This document shows positions 1-5,194 of a stretch of 6,344 bases of DNA, piece after piece. The translations under genes and the position numbers were made by a program. Every line of letters begins with the position of its first letter. Within the stretch, counting starts at the first letter, position 1. This DNA comes from Thermodesulfobacteriaceae bacterium (GTDB lineage: Bacteria; Desulfobacterota; Thermodesulfobacteria; Thermodesulfobacteriales; Thermodesulfobacteriaceae): NCBI GenBank assembly GCA_015494725.1, contig WGAR01000065.1, positions 1 through 6,344 on the forward strand, in the 5' to 3' direction. The notes under the pieces were generated by a model, which was not told the origin of the DNA, searched no databases, and was given only the letters and a program-made list of their open reading frames with translations.

Positions 1-1354
1 GACGTTTCTCCTCCGCCGGGTCCGTATCCGGAAATAGCTCCAAAGGGAGAAGCCCCTCCTCGGCTCCCACCAGGATCACCGCCTCGGCCTCAAGCCCCTT
101 GGCACCGTGGATGGTGAGGAGATTTACCCCCTCCCGGGAAACGGAGATCAGGTCCGCGGTGGAAAGAAACCTCAGCCTGGCGGCCAGTCTCTCCCTTTCC
201 TCCCCGGAGAAGAGGTCCGAAAGAGAGGGTGCGAGAGGCCGAATTTCGGAAAGCACCTCCTCCGGGGTGAGGGTTCCTGCGGCGAGACGGTCGGCGAGCT
301 GGAGCAGTTTCTGCCGCCGCTCCTCGGCCTCCACCTCGGGTTCGGCTACCGGAAGCCCCTCCCGAAGCAGGGTCTCCTTCACCGGAGAAAGGACCGCCCG
401 CAGCCTTGCCAGCACCAGGACCTCGTCCGGGGAGAGCCCCTCCCCGGCCCTCTCCAGATAGACCCCACCGGTCAACTCCGCCACCAGTTTGGCCACACCT
501 ATGGCCTCGGCCTTTTCGGAGGGAAAGAACCACCCCCGGATCTCTCCCCCGGCCCGGACCGCCTTAAGGGAGGTGGATCCGGAGAAGAGATCTTCCCGCA
601 GGGATTCGGCTGTAGCGAGGATCCTTTCCGGGACCCGGTAGGAGAGGGCCAGGGTATGGATGCTCAGACCGGGTAACCCCTCCAGAAAGGTCTTCAGGGC
701 CCGGGGATCGGCGCCGCGGAAACCATAAATGGCCTGAGCAGGGTCTCCTACCAGGAAGAGCCCCTCGGCCGGGAAAAGGGAAAGGAAACGGAAGATCTCC
801 GGGGAGAGGTCCTGACATTCGTCGATGAGGACCTGATAGCCCGGGGGAAAAGGGGGCCTTTTTTCGGGCACCGCGAGGAGGAGCCGCAGGTAGTCGTAAA
901 GATCGCTCGCGGAAAGGTAATCCAGATAGGCCTTGCGGAGAGAGGAATAGGCCGGGTGTCCGGAACGAACGGCCTCAAGGAGCTTGCGCGGAGATCCCGA
1001 GATTTTGAGCTTTCGGGCCAGGCGCTGGATCAGGTCCGTGGCCTCTTCCTGGGAAAGAAGCCGGGGCGGGGCGTCTGCGGCTTCATAGAGGAGGTCGTAA
1101 GCCAGGGAATGAAAGGTCTCCACCCGGGGCCCCGAGATTCCCAGGGCGGAGAGACGTTCGCGCAGCTCGCGACAGGTCTTTACAGTAAAAGTAAGAAGAA
1201 AGATCCTTTCCGGAGGAACCCCCTTCTGCAGGAGATGAAGGACCCGGGCCAGGAGGAGACGGGTCTTTCCGGCCCCGGGACCGGCTATGACCATGGCCGG
1301 CCCCGGGGTTTCGGCAGCCCTCTTCTGGAATTCGTCCAGGGGGAACCCCTCCAT
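1..1354 (-). CDS. UvrD/Rep-family (SF1A) ATP-dependent DNA helicase, compact form, 3' end outside window
   Basis: ATP-driven 3'-5' DNA helicase of the UvrD/PcrA/Rep superfamily, probably acting in cytoplasmic DNA repair or recombination. The 451 visible residues contain, in order: a Q-motif-like start (FPLDEFQKRA, 4-13), Walker A GPGAGKT (25-31), motif Ia LLTFTVKTCREL (53-64), VETFHSLAYDLL (78-89), Walker B/motif II IDECQD (177-182), motif III LVGDPAQAIYGFRGAD (201-216), motif IV ALSYRVPERIL (236-246) and motif V LLTIHGAKGLEAEAVIL (412-428). Motif VI and the C-terminus lie beyond the window edge. The spacing from motif IV to V is about 175 residues, against roughly 280 in E. coli UvrD, so subdomain 2B is reduced. 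The 1B insertion also looks short. The ATG at 1354 is chosen because it is the first ATG after an in-frame TAG, and a promoter -10 lies 7 nt ahead of it. It has no Shine-Dalgarno. A TTG at 1390 is in frame but overlaps the -35 box. The specific role (UvrD, PcrA or another family member) cannot be decided. Confidence 0.93.
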   Translation of the reverse strand, partial: MEGFPLDEFQKRAAETPGPAMVIAGPGAGKTRLLLARVLHLLQKGVPPERIFLLTFTVKTCRELRERLSALGISGPRVETFHSLAYDLLYEAADAPPRLLSQEEATDLIQRLARKLKISGSPRKLLEAVRSGHPAYSSLRKAYLDYLSASDLYDYLRLLLAVPEKRPPFPPGYQVLIDECQDLSPEIFRFLSLFPAEGLFLVGDPAQAIYGFRGADPRALKTFLEGLPGLSIHTLALSYRVPERILATAESLREDLFSGSTSLKAVRAGGEIRGWFFPSEKAEAIGVAKLVAELTGGVYLERAGEGLSPDEVLVLARLRAVLSPVKETLLREGLPVAEPEVEAEERRQKLLQLADRLAAGTLTPEEVLSEIRPLAPSLSDLFSGEERERLAARLRFLSTADLISVSREGVNLLTIHGAKGLEAEAVILVGAEEGLLPLELFPDTDPAEEKR

Positions 1355-1361
1355 GGGAATC

Positions 1362-1390
1362 TTTATAATCCCGCCCCCGGAGGGGAACAA
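1362..1390 (-). promoter_or_regulatory. Sigma70-like promoter for the helicase, leaderless configuration
   Basis: Read on the minus strand: -35 TTGTTC (1390-1385), a 17-nt spacer, -10 TATAAA (1367-1362), then exactly 7 nt to the ATG at 1354. This places the expected transcription start at or within a base or two of the A of the ATG. No purine-rich Shine-Dalgarno lies between the -10 box and the ATG. The promoter is inferred from sequence match only. Confidence 0.55.
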
Positions 1391-1436
1391 TATCCAATTA
1401 AAATTTCCTGAAAAGCTGGAAAAAATAGTCTAAACC

Positions 1437-1464
1437 TTGTTTCCGTAAATAGGCCTTATATACT
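1437..1464 (+). promoter_or_regulatory. Sigma70-like promoter for the TtcA-family gene, leaderless configuration
   Basis: -35 TTGTTT (1437-1442), a 16-nt spacer and -10 TATACT (1459-1464), followed by 7 nt (TGGGCCC) and the ATG at 1472. The arrangement mirrors the divergent helicase promoter. No Shine-Dalgarno sequence lies between the -10 box and the start codon, so the transcript probably begins at or next to the ATG. Confidence 0.55.
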
Positions 1465-1471
1465 TGGGCCC

Positions 1472-2215
1472 ATGGCGCTTTATCATAAGTTGAAACGACT
1501 CATAGGCCGGGCCCTTCATCGGTATGAGATGCTGGCCCCCGGGGATCGGGTTCTGGTGGCTCTTTCCGGAGGGGCGGACAGTCTGGTCCTCACCTATTTT
1601 CTGGCCGAGTGGCGTCGCAAGGTGCCCTTCGACTACGAATTGCTGGCGGTACATCTGGATATGGGCTTCGACCGGGGCCCGGGGTATCGGCAGGGGCTTT
1701 CCGCCCTGGAACGGTTCTGTGAAGAGCTGGGGGTGCCCTTTCGGGTGCTGGATACCGACTGCGCCTCCCAGGCCCTTAAAGCCGCGGAACGAGGGAAACC
1801 CTCGCCCTGTTTCGTTTGTTCCTGGCATCGGAGAAAGTATCTTTTCCGGCTGGCCGGGGAGGAAAACTTCAACAAGATCGCTTTCGGGCATCATCGGGAT
1901 GACCTGGTGGTGACCTTTTTCCTGAATATGTGTTTCCACGGGGAACTCTCCACCATTGTCCCGGTACAGGAGATGTTCGGAGGGCGCCTCTATCTTATCC
2001 GTCCCCTTGTTCTGGTGGAAAAGTCCGCCCTCAAGGCCTTTGCCCAGAGGGAAGGGTTTCCGGTGCTGGAGAATCCCTGTCCCTTTTCCGGGGAAACCCG
2101 CAGGGTCTTCATGGAGCGATGGCTGGAGGAACATCTTTACACCATCAATCCCAAGGTACGGGGGTCGGTGTTTCGGGCCATCTTTAACTGTCGTCCGGAA
2201 TATCTCCCGCGCTGA
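1472..2215 (+). CDS. TtcA-family PP-loop ATPase, probable tRNA 2-thiocytidine(32) synthetase
   Basis: Cytoplasmic enzyme expected to adenylate and thiolate a tRNA base (C32 to s2C32 in characterised TtcA), using an iron-sulfur cluster. The 247 residues contain the PP-loop SGGADS (32-37), the pair C113-x-x-C116 in PCFVCSWHRRKYLF, the family block GHHRDDLVVTFFLNM (139-153) and IRPL (176-179). A third Cys is C203 in NPCPFSGETRR. C113, C116 and C203 match the three cluster-ligand cysteines known in E. coli TtcA. The second Cys of the usual PCxxC pair is Ser here (PCPFS). The protein is shorter than E. coli TtcA (about 310 residues), mainly at the C-terminus. The start at 1472 keeps the conserved N-terminal helix ahead of the PP-loop. 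No Shine-Dalgarno precedes it and a -10 box sits 7 nt upstream. The family call is firm. The exact base modified is inferred, since other TtcA/TilS relatives could act on another position. Confidence 0.88.
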   Translation: MALYHKLKRLIGRALHRYEMLAPGDRVLVALSGGADSLVLTYFLAEWRRKVPFDYELLAVHLDMGFDRGPGYRQGLSALERFCEELGVPFRVLDTDCASQALKAAERGKPSPCFVCSWHRRKYLFRLAGEENFNKIAFGHHRDDLVVTFFLNMCFHGELSTIVPVQEMFGGRLYLIRPLVLVEKSALKAFAQREGFPVLENPCPFSGETRRVFMERWLEEHLYTINPKVRGSVFRAIFNCRPEYLPR

Positions 2216-2270
2216 ATCCCGTTTCCGGGGCCTTTTCGGGGCCGGGTTTTTGTCCGAAGGAAGGGTTTAC

Positions 2271-2298
2271 TTGAGGGAGAAAGGTTTTAAATTTTAGA
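2271..2298 (+). promoter_or_regulatory. Weak candidate promoter ahead of the zinc-ribbon gene
   Basis: TTGAGG (2271-2276), a 16-nt spacer and TTTAGA (2293-2298), in an AT-rich stretch 31 nt before the start at 2329. Both boxes are imperfect. It is listed because a separate promoter is plausible in this 113-bp gap, but the match is weak and co-transcription from the upstream gene is equally possible. Confidence 0.3.
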
Positions 2299-2328
2299 GA
2301 TCGGAAAGTTTAACGGGAGGTGATGGAG

Positions 2329-2535
2329 ATGCCTATTTATGAATTTCGGTGTGACGATTGCGGGGAGCGTTTTGAGAAATTGTGTCTGAGCTCCCGTGAC
2401 GAGCAAGAGACCCGGTGTCCGCGTTGCGGAAGTCCCCGGGTGCGGCGCGAATTCTCCACCTTTGCCTGTTCGCTGGGAGGCGGTTTCGGGTTCGGGTCCT
2501 GCGGTACCGGGGGGCACGGTTTCGGCTTCGGTTGA
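2329..2535 (+). CDS. FmdB-type zinc-ribbon protein with Gly/Phe-rich tail
   Basis: A 68-residue protein of the FmdB/Zn_ribbon_8 family, small cytoplasmic zinc-ribbon proteins often annotated as putative regulatory proteins; their molecular function is not established. It opens with the family signature MPIYEFRC and forms one zinc ribbon from C8-x-x-C11 and C30-x-x-C33 (CPRCGS). The last 20 or so residues are a low-complexity Gly/Phe tail with C47, C57 and H61. The start at 2329 is chosen over in-frame GTG 2320 and ATG 2323 because GGAGG (2316-2320) is 8 nt upstream of 2329 but overlaps or nearly abuts the other two, and because MPIYEF is the canonical family N-terminus. It lies between the TtcA-like gene and dedA, on the same strand, and is closed by a strong terminator. 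The neighbours do not suggest a specific target. Confidence 0.9.
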   Translation: MPIYEFRCDDCGERFEKLCLSSRDEQETRCPRCGSPRVRREFSTFACSLGGGFGFGSCGTGGHGFGFG

Positions 2536-2572
2536 GCCTGAAGCCGGGAGGGGCGGTCCGTCCCTCGGAAAG

Positions 2573-2597
2573 GGCGGGGGTATTCCCCGCCTTTTTT
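2573..2597 (+). terminator. Rho-independent terminator after the zinc-ribbon gene
   Basis: A perfect 7-bp GC stem, GGCGGGG (2573-2579) with CCCCGCC (2585-2591), has a 5-nt loop and is followed at once by six T residues (2592-2597). It begins 37 nt after the zinc-ribbon stop codon and ends 24 nt before the DedA start. It would therefore also limit read-through into dedA. Confidence 0.87.
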
Positions 2598-2621
2598 ATC
2601 TTTACCGGTTCGAGAGGGTGA

Positions 2622-3245
2622 ATGCTAACGGAAGTGGTCCATTTTCTGCTTGAGACCATCGGGCGTCTGGGTTATCCGGGGATCTTTCTGCTGATGGCCC
2701 TGGAGTCCTCGTTCTTTCCCTTTCCCAGCGAGGTGGTGATCCCTCCGGCGGCTTATCTGGCGGCCCGGGGGGATATGGATCTTTTTCTGGTGATCTTTTC
2801 CGGCACCGGGGGGAGTCTGGCCGGGGCCTGGTTCAACTATCTCCTGGCCCTGAAGCTGGGGCGTCCGGCCCTGGGGCATTTCCTGCGCCGTTACGGGGGG
2901 TATCTCTTCCTTTCCGAGGCCGCTCTGGTGCGGGTGGAGGAATTTTTCGCCCGTCACGGCCATATTTCCACCTTTGTGGGGAGGCTTCTGCCCGGGGTGC
3001 GGCAGTATATAAGTCTTCCCGCCGGTCTGGGGCGCATGAATCCCTTCCTTTTTAGCCTTTTCACCCTGCTCGGGGCCGGCATCTGGGTCACGGTTCTGGC
3101 CCTTTGCGGTTATTTTCTGGGGAAAAACCAGGCCCTTTTACGCCAGGCCCTGCACCGGGCCGGGCTCGGAGCGGTGCTTCTGGCCCTCCTGTGTACGGGC
3201 CTTTATCTCTGGTATCACCGCCGGGGCTCAAGGCCCTCCGCCTAG
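2622..3245 (+). CDS. DedA-family inner-membrane protein (VTT/SNARE-associated domain)
   Basis: Polytopic inner-membrane protein of the DedA family. Characterised members act in membrane homeostasis, proton-dependent transport or undecaprenyl-phosphate/lipid translocation; which of these applies here is unknown. The 207 residues show the family's first conserved block ESSFFPFPSEVVIPPAAYLA (28-47), then a Gly-rich re-entrant stretch GTGGSLAGAWFNY (61-73). The second block contains FARHGHISTFVGRLLPGVR (109-127) followed by AGLGRM (134-139). Acidic residues E37 and D51 and arginines R121 and R127 sit where functionally essential charges lie in E. coli YqjA/YghB. Hydrophobic segments around 146-167 and 180-197 close the protein, with a short basic C-terminus. 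GAGAGGGTGA lies directly upstream of the ATG as the ribosome site. The gene starts 24 nt after a strong terminator with no obvious promoter between, and its stop is 6 bp from the stop of the convergent hydrolase. Confidence 0.92.
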   Translation: MLTEVVHFLLETIGRLGYPGIFLLMALESSFFPFPSEVVIPPAAYLAARGDMDLFLVIFSGTGGSLAGAWFNYLLALKLGRPALGHFLRRYGGYLFLSEAALVRVEEFFARHGHISTFVGRLLPGVRQYISLPAGLGRMNPFLFSLFTLLGAGIWVTVLALCGYFLGKNQALLRQALHRAGLGAVLLALLCTGLYLWYHRRGSRPSA

Positions 3246-3251
3246 GGCGGT

Positions 3252-4031
3252 TTATTCCTCGGGGATGTTTATCTTATCCCAGTCGTCGGGAATGGTTTCC
3301 AGACGGGCAAGCTGCGGTTCGTGAAGGGGCAGGATGAGATCGGCCATCTTCTTGATCCGCAGGGTCTGTTCGTAGGCCTGATAGGCATCGGTATGGATTC
3401 CCGGGGGAATGACCTCCCAGCCCAGGGCCCGCACCTCCCGCGGAGGCCAGTAATTGGTGAAGATGGTACAGACCCCGGTCAGCGCGGCTTTCCCCTTTTC
3501 CGTATCCACCAGCACGGTCATCCCTCCGTAGGTATGACCGGGGGTGTGGATCATCCAGATCCCGGGGAGGATCTCCTTATCCTCGGTGAGTTTGACGAAT
3601 TGTCCGGCCTGGTCCAGTTCCTCCACGAAATCCGCGGCGTAGCGAAAATCCAGCGGATGGGGTTCATAGAGGCTTTTAAACTCCAGTTCATGGGCATAGA
3701 AGACCGCGTTGACACACTTGAAGTCGTTTTCGCAGTGGTCGTTATGGAGATGGGTGTGGAGCACGATATCGATGTCTTTGGGGGCCAGGCCGTAACGAGC
3801 CAGGGCCTCCTCGAAACGCCAGATCTTGGCTCCCAGGGCCTTCTCCCGGGCTTCGGTAATCACCGGGCCGAGGTATCCGGTATCCACCAGGACTACTTTA
3901 TCTCCTCCCTCGATCAGCCATCCACACACCGGAACGTGGATCTCGCGACCGTAACCGTGCTGATAGGTCATCATACCCTGGTCGAAGATCTTGCTTCCCA
4001 GGACCAGGGGATGGATGCGATAGAGGGCCAT
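3252..4031 (-). CDS. MBL-fold metallo-hydrolase, N-acyl homoserine lactonase-like
   Basis: A 259-residue metallo-beta-lactamase-fold hydrolase with no signal peptide, so probably cytoplasmic. It resembles N-acyl homoserine lactonase family enzymes, which open lactone rings; the substrate here is not known. Visible metal-site elements are LVDTG (48-52), HTHLHNDH (92-99, ligands H94, H96, D98, H99), the third-motif His H166 in HTPGHTYGG, and H237 in LPLHEP. At the position where the bridging Asp is normally found, the sequence reads LTGVCTIF, with C188 instead of Asp. The reading frame there is unambiguous on the minus strand. The start at 4031 is supported by a strong ribosome site, GGAGGAGG (4042-4035), and by a consensus promoter upstream. 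The gene is monocistronic as far as can be seen: convergent with dedA (6-bp gap) and divergent from the sensory pair. An alternative is a generic MBL-fold hydrolase of unrelated substrate. Confidence 0.88.
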   Translation of the reverse strand: MALYRIHPLVLGSKIFDQGMMTYQHGYGREIHVPVCGWLIEGGDKVVLVDTGYLGPVITEAREKALGAKIWRFEEALARYGLAPKDIDIVLHTHLHNDHCENDFKCVNAVFYAHELEFKSLYEPHPLDFRYAADFVEELDQAGQFVKLTEDKEILPGIWMIHTPGHTYGGMTVLVDTEKGKAALTGVCTIFTNYWPPREVRALGWEVIPPGIHTDAYQAYEQTLRIKKMADLILPLHEPQLARLETIPDDWDKINIPEE

Positions 4032-4069
4032 CTTCCTCCTCCTGCAAATTTTGTTGAGTCCAATTTACT

Positions 4070-4098
4070 TTTATAAGACCCTCCCTCCCTTAAGTCAA
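4070..4098 (-). promoter_or_regulatory. Sigma70-like promoter for the MBL-fold hydrolase
   Basis: Read on the minus strand: -35 TTGACT (4098-4093), a 17-nt spacer and -10 TATAAA (4075-4070). The expected start of transcription, near 4063, leaves a leader of about 30 nt that carries the strong ribosome site. The -35 box lies inside the dyad at 4085-4104. Confidence 0.7.
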
Positions 4099-4104
4099 AG
4101 GGAG
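4085..4104. repeat. Perfect inverted repeat over the hydrolase -35 box, candidate operator
   Basis: CTCCCTT (4085-4091), a 6-nt centre and AAGGGAG (4098-4104) form a perfect 7-bp dyad. It covers the -35 box and part of the spacer of the minus-strand promoter, where a bound repressor would block it. No T-run follows on either strand at terminator distance, so a protein site is more likely than a terminator. No regulator gene is visible nearby. Confidence 0.45.
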
Positions 4105-4119
4105 CCCGCCGGGACCAAA

Positions 4120-4137
4120 TACCCTCCGGACAGGGTA
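4120..4137. repeat. Second short inverted repeat in the divergent gap
   Basis: TACCCT (4120-4125), a 6-nt centre and AGGGTA (4132-4137) form a perfect 6-bp dyad, 15 bp from the first one. It lies upstream of the hydrolase -35 box and about 100 bp upstream of the promoter of the sensory pair. Both dyads contain CCCT facing AGGG, but with different inner spacing (8 and 6 nt), so they may or may not bind the same protein. Confidence 0.35.
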
Positions 4138-4238
4138 CTTCATTTTACTTTATTATCGGGCCCATAATTGCACTTACGATCTTGCTATTTCTTACAAAAT
4201 CTATCCCAACCTTCTATTTTTCTTTTAAATGTAAATAC

Positions 4239-4268
4239 TTGACATGATTTGGCTTATTATCATATCAT
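4239..4268 (+). promoter_or_regulatory. Sigma70-like promoter for the binding protein / sensor operon
   Basis: Consensus -35 TTGACA (4239-4244), an 18-nt spacer and -10 TATCAT (4263-4268). The expected start of transcription, near 4275, leaves a short leader with AAGGAGG at 4278-4284. An in-frame ATG at 4249 falls between the two boxes, which rules it out as the translation start if this promoter is used. Confidence 0.72.
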
Positions 4269-4293
4269 AGTTCAAAAAAGGAGGAGATCGGGT

Positions 4294-5175
4294 ATGAGAC
4301 GATTTATTTGGTTATTGATATTTCTATTCCTGGGGGTCGGGGTAGTCCGGGCGGCTACGGTATCCAGGGTTCGTCTGGGGGTGCTGGCCAAACGGGGCAC
4401 AGCCATCGCCAAGAAGAAATGGGGGCCTCTGGCTCAATATCTCTCGGAAGAGACCGGTATCCGGGTGATTCTCATTCCCCTTTCTTTCGATGGTATCGAA
4501 CCCGCGGTAAAGAATCGGAAGATAGATTACCTCCTGGCCAATCCCGCCTTCTATGTTCGTTTGCGCCAGAAATACGGCATCTATGCCCTGGCCACCATGC
4601 TGAACCGCCGCCAGGGTAAGGCCCTGGATCGTTTCGGAGGGGTGATCTTTGTGCGGGCCGATAGCCCCATTCGCGATCTCTCCCAGTTGCGCGGGAAGAA
4701 ATTTATGGTGGTCAAGTTCTCCTCCTTTGGCGGCGCCTATATGGCCTTTCGGCTGCTCCTGGAACAGGGGATCAATCCCTTCCGAGAACTGCACCTGGTG
4801 GAGGGCTATACCCACGATAATGTGGTCTTTTCGGTTTTGAAGGGGCGTGTGGACGCAGGTACCGTGCGTTCGGACACCCTGGAGCGAATGGAAGCCGAGG
4901 GCAAGATCAAGATAGCCGACTTCCGGGTGTTGCACCCGATAAACGACGGTTTTCCTTTTGTGCATTCCACCCGTCTCTATCCGGAATGGCCCTTTGCGGC
5001 TCTACCGCACACCTCTAAGGAGATCAATCTACGGATCAAAAAGGCCCTCCTCAGGCTCAAGAAGGATCACCCCGCGGCCCGGGCCGCCCGAATCGCCGGT
5101 TGGGTGGAGCCTCTGGATTACACCCCCGTAGCCGAGTGTCTGCGGGTGGTGGATCGGGTGCGTTTGCAGCCTTAG
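4294..5175 (+). CDS. Exported PhnD/TtrS-like periplasmic solute-binding protein
   Basis: A 293-residue periplasmic binding protein of the phosphate/phosphite/phosphonate-binding (PhnD-like, PF12974-type) class. It probably captures a small ligand for sensing. A signal peptide is visible at 1-20: basic MRR, a hydrophobic core, and VRA before the likely cleavage after A20. Family features are RLGVLAKRGTAIAKKKWGPL (27-46), NPAFYVRLRQKYG (83-95), FGGVIFVRADSPIRDLSQL (114-132) and FSSFGGAYMAFRLLLEQGI (142-160). A C-terminal stretch with DHPAARAARIAGWVEPLDY (258-276) closely recalls the sensor domain of TtrS-type tetrathionate kinases. The start at 4294 is supported by GGAGG (4280-4284) 9 nt upstream. 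The ATG at 4249 would add a non-secretory N-terminus and lies inside the promoter. The stop is 19 nt before the sensor gene, which implies one operon. No permease or ATPase is adjacent, so a transport role is not supported within the window. The ligand is unknown. Confidence 0.88.
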   Translation: MRRFIWLLIFLFLGVGVVRAATVSRVRLGVLAKRGTAIAKKKWGPLAQYLSEETGIRVILIPLSFDGIEPAVKNRKIDYLLANPAFYVRLRQKYGIYALATMLNRRQGKALDRFGGVIFVRADSPIRDLSQLRGKKFMVVKFSSFGGAYMAFRLLLEQGINPFRELHLVEGYTHDNVVFSVLKGRVDAGTVRSDTLERMEAEGKIKIADFRVLHPINDGFPFVHSTRLYPEWPFAALPHTSKEINLRIKKALLRLKKDHPAARAARIAGWVEPLDYTPVAECLRVVDRVRLQP

Positions 5176-5194
5176 AGCCTGATAGGAGGGAAAC

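Noticed and set aside
90..676. Overlapping open frames on both strands inside the helicase gene
   Set aside because: The minus-strand frame ending at the window edge carries all SF1A motifs in order; the others have only low-complexity translations.
1388..1390. In-frame TTG as an alternative helicase start, 12 codons upstream
   Set aside because: It overlaps the -35 box of the inferred promoter and has only a distant, weak purine stretch upstream. The ATG at 1354 is favoured, though not proven.
2218..2251. Possible terminator after the TtcA-family gene (GC-rich repeats followed by five T)
   Set aside because: The GGGGCC copies are direct repeats rather than a good inverted repeat. The best stem I can draw is 4 bp, too weak to call.
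3321..4076. A 251-codon plus-strand open frame opposite the MBL-fold hydrolase
   Set aside because: It is the antisense shadow of a well-conserved gene in GC-rich DNA, has no recognisable domain and runs into the hydrolase promoter region.
4249..4293. Longer N-terminus for the binding protein, starting at ATG 4249
   Set aside because: The ATG lies between the -35 and -10 boxes, lacks a ribosome site and would bury the signal peptide behind 15 residues.
4324..4965. A 213-codon minus-strand open frame opposite the binding-protein gene
   Set aside because: It shows no family signature and lies fully inside a gene with a clear signal peptide and conserved motifs on the other strand.
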